DNA from: Bacillota bacterium
GTDB taxonomy: Bacteria; Bacillota; Clostridia; Oscillospirales; Acutalibacteraceae
Assembly: GCA_009786275.1 (NCBI GenBank)
Contig: WQTL01000347.1
Coordinates: 1-5,895, forward strand
Direction of reading: 5' to 3'
Length of the DNA: 5,895 nucleotides
Position 1 is the stretch's first letter; every line of letters starts with the position of its first letter. Made by a program: the position numbers and the translations under genes. This document shows, piece after piece, positions 1-4,515 of this stretch. The notes beneath the pieces were generated by a model that was given only the letters and a program-made list of their open reading frames with translations, was not told where the DNA came from and did no database searches.

Positions 1-504
1 GACGTCGGGCACGAGCTTCATGAGGGCGGGGTCGACGTTGTCCAGCAGCAAATCCATGCCGCGCCCGCCGTTTTTGAACTCCCAGTCGTGGTTGTGGTAG
101 CACAGGGCGAGGCCTTCGGCAAGGCAGCGTTTGCCGATCTCGCTGTAAAGCCGCGCCTCGTGGAGGTAGTCGGCGTCCTCCTTGCCCTCCCGGTAAGAGC
201 CGCTGAGGTAAATGTAGCGGCAGCCCAGCTTTTTCGCGAATTGGATGGTCTCGCCGATCTCCTCGAGCTGGAAGGCCACGGAGTCGCGGTCGAGGAAATC
301 GCCGCCCACGTGGATGGCGGGGAGGGCCAGGTGATTCTTCGCCAGCTGCTCGGCATAGTACTCCGGCTCGTCGGTATCCAGGAAGCGGCTGCCGATTTCC
401 GCGCCGTCGTAGCCGATGCCGCCCATGCTTTGCAAGATGTTCTCGAGGTCGTCGAAGAGGTTCATGTTGCCGTAGACGATGGCCTGGCAGGCAATTTTGA
501 TCAT
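1..504 (-). CDS. Sugar phosphate isomerase/epimerase, TIM-barrel family (partial, C-terminus beyond window)
   Basis: Reading the minus strand from ATG at 504 gives 168 uninterrupted codons to the window edge. The protein begins MIKIACQAIVYGN and belongs to the xylose isomerase-like TIM-barrel family (AP endonuclease 2 / IolE / sugar phosphate isomerase-epimerase superfamily). Family marks are GAEI at residues 34-37 at the end of an early beta strand, with Glu36 a likely metal or substrate residue, the IHVGG strand near residues 64-68, and YHNHDWEF at 136-143, typical of this family's metal and substrate site. Members usually have 250-290 residues, so about 100 C-terminal residues are missing here. 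The start is supported by AAAGGAG seven bases upstream and a good promoter behind it. No signal peptide is visible, so it is presumably cytosolic. The substrate cannot be deduced; hydroxypyruvate, inosose or tagatose-type sugars are all possible in the family. The class is fairly sure, the reaction is not. Confidence 0.85.
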   Translation of the reverse strand, partial: MIKIACQAIVYGNMNLFDDLENILQSMGGIGYDGAEIGSRFLDTDEPEYYAEQLAKNHLALPAIHVGGDFLDRDSVAFQLEEIGETIQFAKKLGCRYIYLSGSYREGKEDADYLHEARLYSEIGKRCLAEGLALCYHNHDWEFKNGGRGMDLLLDNVDPALMKLVPDV

Positions 505-536
505 AGTGATTCTCCTTTGTGATTTGCGTATATGCA

Positions 537-566
537 ATTATGTCATATTTGACGAGGGGATGTCAA
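537..566 (-). promoter_or_regulatory. Sigma70-type promoter for the isomerase/epimerase gene
   Basis: On the minus strand, TTGACA (566-561) and CATAAT (542-537) are separated by 18 bases, matching the consensus at 6/6 and 5/6 positions. The -10 lies 32 bases upstream of the ATG at 504. The spacer holds an imperfect palindrome (TGTCATATTTGACG on the + strand, 541-554; five of seven positions pair) that could bind a repressor, but this is weak. The box match is seen directly; activity is inferred. Confidence 0.65.
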
Positions 567-577
567 GTACTTTTTCG

Positions 578-606
578 TTGCAATCCGCTGCGGGGTATGG
601 TATAAT
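578..606 (+). promoter_or_regulatory. Sigma70-type promoter for gatC-gatA
   Basis: TTGCAA (578-583) and TATAAT (601-606) are separated by exactly 17 bases. TGG directly before the -10 gives an extended -10 (TGnTATAAT). The -35 stands back to back with the -35 of the divergent isomerase promoter, 11 bases apart, so shared regulation is possible. Transcription would begin near 613 and give a leader of about 65 bases containing the hairpin at 633-654. Confidence 0.7.
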
Positions 607-632
607 ATTATTTATCTGAATATTTATTGGGC

Positions 633-658
633 GGGCGGTTGTGGGCAACCGCCCCTAC
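633..658. repeat. GC-rich hairpin repeat ending in CCCCTAC (gatC leader)
   Basis: GGGCGGTTG (633-641) pairs perfectly with CAACCGCCC (646-654) around a four-base TGGG loop, followed by CTAC. No T-run follows, so it does not look like an intrinsic terminator. Its CCCCTAC end recurs at 1024-1030, and an eight-base CTACAGAC at its right edge recurs inverted at 1705-1712. It resembles the short dispersed palindromic units common between genes in GC-rich gut Firmicutes. It would fold in the gatC mRNA leader about 20 bases before the ribosome binding site. Confidence 0.5.
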
Positions 659-679
659 AGACAAGAATGAGGTGAGAGT

Positions 680-967
680 ATGACCGTTGACCGTGATCTG
701 GTGCTTGAACTGGAAAGCCTGTCCGCCATCGCCCTGAGCGAAGAGGAGCGCGCGGCCGCCCAGGCCGATTTGCAGGGGATGATCGACCGCTTTGACAAGC
801 TGGACGAACTGGATACCGAGGGTGTGGAGCCGCTGACCTATGTGTTTCCGCTGGCGAATGTCATGCGGGAGGATGCGGTGGCGGAATCCATTGGCATCGA
901 GGCGCTGCTGGCGAACGCCAAACGGGTGAAGGACGGGGCGTTCGCGGTGCCGCGGGCGGTGGAGTAG
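680..967 (+). CDS. gatC: Asp-tRNA(Asn)/Glu-tRNA(Gln) amidotransferase subunit GatC
   Basis: A 95-residue protein matching GatC along its full usual length (about 90-100 residues). N-terminal helices carry LSEEERAAA (19-27) and a heptad-like DRFDKLDELDTEGVEP segment (36-51). Then comes the conserved extended linker PLANVMREDAV (57-67) and the C-terminal DGAFAVPRAVE ending (85-95) that precedes the stop in most GatC proteins. GatC wraps around GatA and helps it assemble with GatB in the complex that converts Glu-tRNA(Gln) and Asp-tRNA(Asn) to their amidated forms in the cytosol. The start is supported by GAGGTG five bases upstream. It is the first gene of a two-gene unit with the degenerate GatA homologue 93 bases downstream; no gatB follows. 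GatC itself shows no decay, which makes loss of activity in its partner more notable. Confidence 0.92.
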   Translation: MTVDRDLVLELESLSAIALSEEERAAAQADLQGMIDRFDKLDELDTEGVEPLTYVFPLANVMREDAVAESIGIEALLANAKRVKDGAFAVPRAVE

Positions 968-1004
968 AAGTTTTTCGACGCCCCAAGGTTCGTTTTTTTC
1001 GGCC

Positions 1005-1030
1005 GGGGACGTCCGGAGGCTGTCCCCTAC
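1005..1030. repeat. GC-rich hairpin repeat in the gatC-gatA gap
   Basis: GGGGAC (1005-1010) pairs with GTCCCC (1022-1027), with a G-T pair extending the stem and a nine-base loop. TAC follows, giving the same CCCCTAC end as the hairpin at 633-658. A run of seven Ts (993-999) lies before it, not after it, so on the + strand it is not a normal terminator. It occupies most of the 93-base gap and lies about 17 bases upstream of the gatA ribosome binding site. Probably a member of a dispersed intergenic palindrome family. Confidence 0.45.
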
Positions 1031-1060
1031 GTTGTTTTATCACCACAAAAGGAGTTTTTT

Positions 1061-2209
1061 ATGCATTTGACAACCTTGACAGCACTGGAATTGGCCGCGC
1101 GGCTTCACGCGGGCGAAGTGACAATTAAGCAGGTGCTGGACGCCTGCTACGCGGAGATTGAGGGCGGGGGGGCGAAGAATTTTGCCTGCCTGTGCAAGGA
1201 ACACGCCTATGCCCGGGCCGCCGAGGTGCAGGCGCGGCTGGATGCGGGCGAGGTGCGCTCAACCCTGGCGGGCGTGCCCGTGGCCGCGCAGGACAACATA
1301 TGCACCGAGGGGATCGAAACCGCGGCGGGCTCGGAGATGCTGCGGGGCTTCGTGCCGCCCTACGGCGCGGCGGTGATCGAAAAGACCGACGCGGCGGACA
1401 TGATCCTTTTGGGCAAGACGGCCATGAGCGAGTTCGCCATGGGCGACGGAATAAGCGGCGCGGCGATGGCGATCAAAGCCGGGGAGGTCCCCCTCGCGCT
1501 GGGCAGCGACACGGGTGGCGGCCTGCGGCTGAGCGCGGCCCGCTGCGGCGTGTTCGGCCTGCGGCCCACCTACGGCGCGGTATCGCGGATGGGGCTGGTC
1601 GCCCACGCGTCGTCGATGGACCAGATCGGGCCCATCGCACGGGATGCCGCCGGCTGCGCGGCGCTGTTCGATATCATCAAGGGGAAGGACGAACGGGATA
1701 GCACGTCTGTAGAGACGTACGGCAGTGCGTCTCCGGCGAACAACCCGAAAATCGGCGAAATGCCGTTGGCGCTTGGTGAGTACGCCGTGCCCGCGTATTA
1801 TATTATCGCCTGCGCGGAGGCCTATTCGAACCTGGCGCGCTACGACGGCATCAAGTACGGCCATGCCAGCGACAAGGCGCAGAATTTGCGCGATACCTAC
1901 GTGCTCAGCCGCGGCGAGGGCTTCGGCTTGGAGGTCAAGAAGCGCGTGATGCTGGGGAATTTCGTGCTCGGCGCGGGGAATTACGAGGCGTACTACAAGA
2001 AGGCGATGCGGGCCCGGCGGCTGATTCAGCAGGCCCTTTTCGCGGCCCTGGAGGAATACGACGTTCTTGCGGCCCCGGCGGACGACGAGGCGAGCCTCGT
2101 GATGGTCAGTTTGGCGGGGCTGCCGGCGCTGGCTTTGCCGGACGGGCGGCAGGTGGTTGGCAGGGCGTTCGGGGAGGGGACGCTGCTGGGAGCGGCTGGC
2201 GAATTATAG
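1061..2209 (+). CDS. gatA: GatA-like amidase homologue lacking the Ser-Ser-Lys triad (probable pseudoenzyme)
   Basis: An open 382-codon frame with a strong start (AAAAGGAG six bases before ATG), clearly homologous to GatA, the amidase that releases ammonia from glutamine for tRNA transamidation. Retained blocks include LAGVPVAAQDNICTEG (69-84), FVPPYGAAVIEK (97-108), PLALGSDTGG (144-153), FGLRPTYGAVSR (165-176), SMDQIGP (185-191), KGKDERDSTS (207-216), AYYIIACAEAYSNLARYDG (245-263) and a LAGLPAL core (351-357). GatA needs a Lys, a cis-Ser and a nucleophilic Ser. Here the Lys position (normally IKDNI) is Gln77, the Ser position in the GGSSGG loop aligns with Gly130 in GDGISG, and the nucleophile in GSDTGGS is Gly154. 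Normal GatA has about 485 residues; roughly 100 are missing in several in-frame pieces, chiefly before residue 130, around 217-235, around 339-350 and at the C-terminus. It can hardly act as an amidase by the known mechanism. Either a retained pseudoenzyme partner of GatC or a gene decaying without frameshifts. Confidence 0.88.
   Translation: MHLTTLTALELAARLHAGEVTIKQVLDACYAEIEGGGAKNFACLCKEHAYARAAEVQARLDAGEVRSTLAGVPVAAQDNICTEGIETAAGSEMLRGFVPPYGAAVIEKTDAADMILLGKTAMSEFAMGDGISGAAMAIKAGEVPLALGSDTGGGLRLSAARCGVFGLRPTYGAVSRMGLVAHASSMDQIGPIARDAAGCAALFDIIKGKDERDSTSVETYGSASPANNPKIGEMPLALGEYAVPAYYIIACAEAYSNLARYDGIKYGHASDKAQNLRDTYVLSRGEGFGLEVKKRVMLGNFVLGAGNYEAYYKKAMRARRLIQQALFAALEEYDVLAAPADDEASLVMVSLAGLPALALPDGRQVVGRAFGEGTLLGAAGEL
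1705..1735. repeat. Hairpin repeat inside the GatA-like gene
   Basis: GAGACGTAC (1712-1720) pairs with GTGCGTCTC (1725-1733) as a nine-base-pair stem with one G-T pair and a GGCA loop. The left flank GTCTGTAG (1705-1712) is the inverse of CTACAGAC at the right end of the 633-658 hairpin. It is read in frame as roughly VETYGSASP (217-225), unlike any GatA sequence, at the point where about 40 residues of GatA are missing. It looks like a short palindromic unit captured within the coding region; that origin is inferred. Confidence 0.45.
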
Positions 2210-2216
2210 ACGGCTG

Positions 2217-2249
2217 ATGATCGCGGAGCGACGTGCTTCGTGCGATCAT
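2217..2249. repeat. Palindromic hairpin between gatA and the DUF4177-like gene
   Basis: ATGATCGC (2217-2224) pairs perfectly with GCGATCAT (2242-2249), and AGC/GCT (2227-2229 with 2235-2237) can pair inside. It begins eight bases after the gatA stop codon. No T-run follows, so termination is doubtful; an mRNA-stabilising or processing hairpin, or another short dispersed palindrome, fits better. No good promoter is visible between it and the next gene, so the downstream pair may depend on readthrough from gatA. Confidence 0.45.
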
Positions 2250-2274
2250 ACAACATAACGAAAGGCGGCGCATA

Positions 2275-2427
2275 ATGGATAAATGGGAGTACAGGTTCCT
2301 GTTCCTGACACCCTTTACTTCCCGCTATAAATTGGAGGCCCGGCTGAACGAGCTGGGCAAGCAGGGCTGGGAACTCGTTTTCGTCAACAACCCTATTCTC
2401 TATTTCAAGCGCAAGGTGCAATCATGA
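2275..2427 (+). CDS. Small DUF4177-like protein
   Basis: A 50-residue protein, MDKWEYRFLF...KRKVQS. The pattern WEYRFLFL (4-11), then LEARLNELGKQGWELV (20-35), then ILYFKRKV (41-48) is that of DUF4177-type small proteins: a beta strand, a helix ending in the hallmark LGKQGWELV, and a closing beta strand. Their role is unknown. The frame is open upstream to an ATG at 2233, but that start lies inside the hairpin and has no ribosome binding site. The ATG at 2275 has AAAGG nine bases before it and gives the normal family length. No membrane segment or signal peptide is seen. The stop overlaps the start of the chromate transporter subunit by ATGA (2424-2427), so the two are probably translationally coupled. 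That hints at a transporter-linked role, but this is inference only. Confidence 0.75.
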   Translation: MDKWEYRFLFLTPFTSRYKLEARLNELGKQGWELVFVNNPILYFKRKVQS

Positions 2428-2966
2428 AAACCCTTCTCCAGCTCGCCTTCAGCTTCTTCAAAATCGGGCTCTTCACCTTTGGCGGGGGGCTTTCGATGCT
2501 GCCCATGCTCGAGCGCGAGGTCATCACCCGGCGGGGGTGGTGCACACGGGAGGAGATACTGGACTACTATGCCGTGGGGCAGTGCACGCCCGGGGTGATC
2601 GCGGTGGACGTGGCGGCCTTCATCGGCTATAAGCAGAAGAAGGCCCTGGGGGCTGTCATAGCGCCTCTGTGCGTGTCTCTGCCCGGGGTGTTGATCGTGC
2701 TGGCCATGGCCACGGTGCTGCGGCAGGTGGCGGGGTACCCGGCGGTGCGGTCGGCCTTCGCGGGGATACGCGTGGCGGTGTGCGCGCTGATCACAGTGTC
2801 TGTGGTGAACATCCTGCGCGAGAGCGTGAAGCGCTGGTGGCAGCTGGGCGTGGCGGTCGCGGCCTTCGTGATTGTCGCCGTACTGGGCCAGAACCCCGCG
2901 TGGGTGGTGCTGGGCGCGGGGCTGGCGGGGCTGTTCGCGTCGTTCGGCTCGCACAGGAAAGCATAA
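2424..2966 (+). CDS. chrA: Chromate transporter (CHR family), first short-chain subunit
   Basis: A 180-residue membrane protein with one CHR domain. The N-terminal motif FFKIGLFTFGGGLSMLPMLE (11-30) followed by REV, and VGQCTPGVIAVDVAAFIGYK (51-70), are the signature blocks of the family's N-terminal half. Hydrophobic stretches follow at about 76-98, 112-131, 141-156 and 159-174, and the tail is short and basic (SHRKA). Long CHR proteins of about 400 residues contain two such halves; short-chain members of about 180-200 residues are encoded as pairs of adjacent genes whose products act together. The matching half lies at 4516-5091, not next door. Some family members export chromate, but many anaerobes carry CHR proteins of unproven substrate, so the anion is uncertain. 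Translation is probably coupled to the DUF4177-like gene through the ATGA overlap. Confidence 0.88.
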   Translation: MKTLLQLAFSFFKIGLFTFGGGLSMLPMLEREVITRRGWCTREEILDYYAVGQCTPGVIAVDVAAFIGYKQKKALGAVIAPLCVSLPGVLIVLAMATVLRQVAGYPAVRSAFAGIRVAVCALITVSVVNILRESVKRWWQLGVAVAAFVIVAVLGQNPAWVVLGAGLAGLFASFGSHRKA

Positions 2967-3021
2967 AATGTCGGGAAAGTTCTTCCGTTTTCCGCTATAC
3001 TGCGTTTGAGGAGGTGAGAAA

Positions 3022-3912
3022 ATGGATTGGACGACAGGCGTCGCCAGGGCGATTGACTACATCGAAGCGCACCTGACGGAGGAGATCGACTACGAGCAGG
3101 TGGGAAGCCAAGCCTATTGCTCCGTCTATCACTTCCAGCGCGTGTTTTCGATTCTCTGCGGCTTCACGCTGGGCGAGTACATCCGCAAGCGTCGGCTGAC
3201 CCTCGCGGGGGCGGAGCTGCGGGGCGGCGGCAAGGTCATCGACGTCGCGCTGAAATACGGCTACGAAAACCCGGACAGTTTTACACGCGCGTTCGCGGGC
3301 TTCCATGGGGTGAACCCCAGCGAGGTACGCGGCGGCACGGCCGCGCTCAAGTCATTTTCGCGCCTTCATCTCAAATTCAGTTTGGAAGGCGGTCAGATCA
3401 TGGACTATCGCATCGAGGAAATCCCGGCGCGCGTCTACACGGGCTATAAGCGGCATTTTCAGGGGGCCCCCGGCAACCGGTTCGAACAGGAGCAGGATTT
3501 CTTTTGCAACACCCGCGCGAACCAGTATCTTTTGCAGGGCATGGCGGACGACCCCTGCGTGACCTACAATCTCATCGTGAACATCGATGACGAGGGCTAC
3601 GATTTTTACATCGCGGCGCTGCTGCCCGGCCATATGCGCGAGCGCATCGAAGAGGACTGCGTGCTGGGCAAGGCGGACGCCGCGCGCTTCGAAATGATCG
3701 AGATTCCCAAGACCACCTACGCCGTATTCGAGACCGGGCGGGCGAAATTCCCCACGCGGCTGCACATGGAGCTGCGCCGCCGGGCCGTGAGCGAGTGGCT
3801 TCCGGGCTCCGGCTACGAGCTGGCCCCCGGCGCGGAGGTCAACGTGATCCACTGGTACAGGAAGCCGGATAAGGAGAAGAGGTATATCGAGCTGTGGCTG
3901 CCGGTGGGGTGA
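3022..3912 (+). CDS. AraC-family regulator with C-terminal GyrI-like effector-binding domain
   Basis: A 296-residue protein in the Rob-like layout. An N-terminal AraC DNA-binding domain (about 1-105) has two helix-turn-helix units: VGSQAYCSVYHFQRVFS (27-43) with the following LGEYIRKRRL (50-59), and VIDVALKYGYENPDSFTRAF (72-91), ending in GVNPSEVR (96-103). A GyrI-like or integron-associated effector domain follows at about 126-296, with YRIEEIPARVYTGYKRHF (129-146) and a closing IELWLPVG. Such proteins bind small, often cationic or hydrophobic compounds and activate genes for efflux or stress responses. The start has the full AGGAGGTG anti-16S match five bases upstream. It lies 55 bases after the first CHR gene. 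A TATACT at 2996-3001 lacks a -35 and lies too close to the ribosome binding site, so no independent promoter is evident. Its targets are unknown; the neighbouring transporter halves are candidates. Confidence 0.9.
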   Translation: MDWTTGVARAIDYIEAHLTEEIDYEQVGSQAYCSVYHFQRVFSILCGFTLGEYIRKRRLTLAGAELRGGGKVIDVALKYGYENPDSFTRAFAGFHGVNPSEVRGGTAALKSFSRLHLKFSLEGGQIMDYRIEEIPARVYTGYKRHFQGAPGNRFEQEQDFFCNTRANQYLLQGMADDPCVTYNLIVNIDDEGYDFYIAALLPGHMRERIEEDCVLGKADAARFEMIEIPKTTYAVFETGRAKFPTRLHMELRRRAVSEWLPGSGYELAPGAEVNVIHWYRKPDKEKRYIELWLPVG

Positions 3913-3921
3913 TGAAAGAAT

Positions 3922-3950
3922 TGCTAGCGAATAGTTGACATTCGCTAGCA
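3922..3950. promoter_or_regulatory. Operator 1: perfect 10-base inverted repeat over the -35
   Basis: TGCTAGCGAA (3922-3931) and TTCGCTAGCA (3941-3950) are exact reverse complements separated by nine bases that include most of the -35 region. Each arm contains the palindrome GCTAGC. Binding here would block polymerase. The likely ligand is the ribbon-helix-helix antitoxin encoded 33 bases downstream, alone or with toxin; this follows from how RelB/DinJ modules behave and is not shown by the sequence. Confidence 0.75.
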
Positions 3951-3963
3951 TATGCTATATAAT
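3935..3963 (+). promoter_or_regulatory. Consensus sigma70 promoter of the toxin-antitoxin operon
   Basis: TTGACA (3935-3940) and TATAAT (3958-3963) with a 17-base spacer: both boxes perfect and spacing optimal. It starts 22 bases after the regulator's stop codon. The -35 falls in the centre of one inverted repeat and the -10 in the centre of another, the arrangement expected of a strong promoter kept down by an autorepressing antitoxin. It probably also drives the second CHR gene and possibly the phosphodiesterase gene downstream. Confidence 0.88.
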
Positions 3964-3970
3964 GATAGCA
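3953..3970. promoter_or_regulatory. Operator 2: inverted repeat over the -10
   Basis: TGCTAT (3953-3958) and ATAGCA (3965-3970) are exact reverse complements around the -10. They repeat the TGCTA/TAGCA core of operator 1, giving four similar half-sites across the promoter. The right arm touches the Shine-Dalgarno sequence at 3970-3978, so a bound repressor would cover the transcription start area. Probably a second binding site for the same antitoxin. Confidence 0.6.
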
Positions 3971-3982
3971 AGGAGGTGCGAT

Positions 3983-4270
3983 ATGGCACAAATTAACATT
4001 CGGGTGGACGATGACGTAAAAGCGCGCGCGGAGGCATTGTATAGCGCGATGGGCCTGACAGTGGGGGCTGCAGTCACGGCGTTCCTGATGAAGTCCCTGC
4101 GCACCGGCGGATTGCCGTTTGCGTTGACAACCGTGGACGAGAACGACCCGTTCTACAGCGAAAGCAACATGAACCACCTGAAAAAAGTATTGGCGGATGC
4201 GGAAGCGGGCCGCAACATGCACTACCATGAGTTGATTGAGGTGGAGGATGATGAAGAAGCTGTGGCATGA
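3983..4270 (+). CDS. RelB/DinJ-type antitoxin with YefM/Axe-like toxin-binding tail
   Basis: A 95-residue antitoxin. The N-terminal half, MAQINIRVDDDVKARAEALY through MGLTVGAAVTAFL (about 1-36), is the ribbon-helix-helix DNA-binding fold of RelB/DinJ, with the beta strand INIRVD (4-9) for operator contact and the LPFAL motif (44-48) typical of DinJ. The C-terminal part, from FYSESNMNHL to HELIE (about 56-86), resembles the toxin-binding tail that accompanies YoeB/Txe toxins and ends in an acidic stretch. It should neutralise the toxin encoded next and repress its own promoter. ATG 3983 is chosen over an upstream in-frame start at 3935, which lies within the promoter, because AAGGAGGTG stands four bases before it. 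The gene overlaps the toxin gene by 20 bases. Confidence 0.88.
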   Translation: MAQINIRVDDDVKARAEALYSAMGLTVGAAVTAFLMKSLRTGGLPFALTTVDENDPFYSESNMNHLKKVLADAEAGRNMHYHELIEVEDDEEAVA

Positions 4271-4514
4271 CGAGGCGTGGGAGCAATACGAATACTGGCT
4301 GCGGCAGGACCGAAAAACGATCAACCGGATTAACAAACTATTGAAGGACATTGAGCGCAACGGCTATTTTGGAATGGGCAAGCCGGAACCGTTGTCCGGC
4401 AATCACGCGGGATGGTGGAGCGCGCGCATTGACGAAAAGAACCGGCTGGTCTTTCGAATCAGGGAAAGACAGCTTGAAATCGCCGCCTGTAAAAATCACT
4501 ACGGGGACAAATAA
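4251..4514 (+). CDS. yoeB: YoeB/Txe-family ribosome-dependent mRNA interferase toxin
   Basis: An 87-residue protein that aligns with YoeB from end to end: LWHDEAWEQYEYWLRQDRK (4-22), INKLLKDIER (27-36), GKPEPLSGN (43-51), GWWSARIDEKNRLVF (54-68) and CKNHY (80-84). The YoeB active-site residues are all present and, starting from ATG 4251, fall at the same numbers as in the E. coli protein: Glu46, Arg65, His83 and Tyr84. Such toxins bind the ribosomal A site and cut mRNA during translation. This numbering favours 4251 over an adjacent ATG at 4248 or a TTG at 4236. AGGTGGAGG upstream, inside the antitoxin gene, serves as ribosome binding site, so translation is coupled to the antitoxin. The catalytic set is complete, so the toxin is probably active. 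The second CHR gene starts one base after its stop. Confidence 0.92.
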   Translation: MKKLWHDEAWEQYEYWLRQDRKTINRINKLLKDIERNGYFGMGKPEPLSGNHAGWWSARIDEKNRLVFRIRERQLEIAACKNHYGDK

Positions 4515-4515
4515 T

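Noticed and set aside
88..522. Plus-strand open frame opposite the isomerase/epimerase gene
   Set aside because: Low-complexity Val/Ala/Glu-rich antisense translation; the minus-strand frame has family motifs, a ribosome binding site and a promoter.
968..1004. T-run at 993-999 as a terminator between gatC and gatA
   Set aside because: No stable GC-rich stem directly precedes it; the strong hairpin lies after the T-run.
1259..1864. Long open frame of 201 codons on the minus strand opposite the GatA-like gene
   Set aside because: It is Arg/His/Ala-rich with no recognisable fold, lies fully antisense to a clearly homologous gene, and is the usual by-product of GC-rich codon use. The same holds for 2400-2954, 3352-3951 and 5097-5699 on the minus strand.
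2996..3001. TATACT as a -10 for the AraC-type regulator
   Set aside because: No -35 at 15-19 bases upstream (GGGAAA at best), and transcription would begin within the ribosome binding site.
3922..3970. CRISPR-like or attachment-site interpretation of the TGCTA repeats
   Set aside because: Only four short inverted half-sites, all placed on one promoter; operator sites explain them fully. No spacers, integrase gene or tRNA gene are present.
4236..4250. Upstream TTG (4236) or ATG (4248) as toxin start
   Set aside because: Starting at 4251 puts all active-site residues at the YoeB numbering (46, 65, 83, 84) and gives better spacing from the ribosome binding site.
4351..4515. N-terminal extension of the second CHR subunit
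   Set aside because: The 55 added residues are basic, non-membrane and read within the toxin gene in another frame; family-like sequence begins at 4516.
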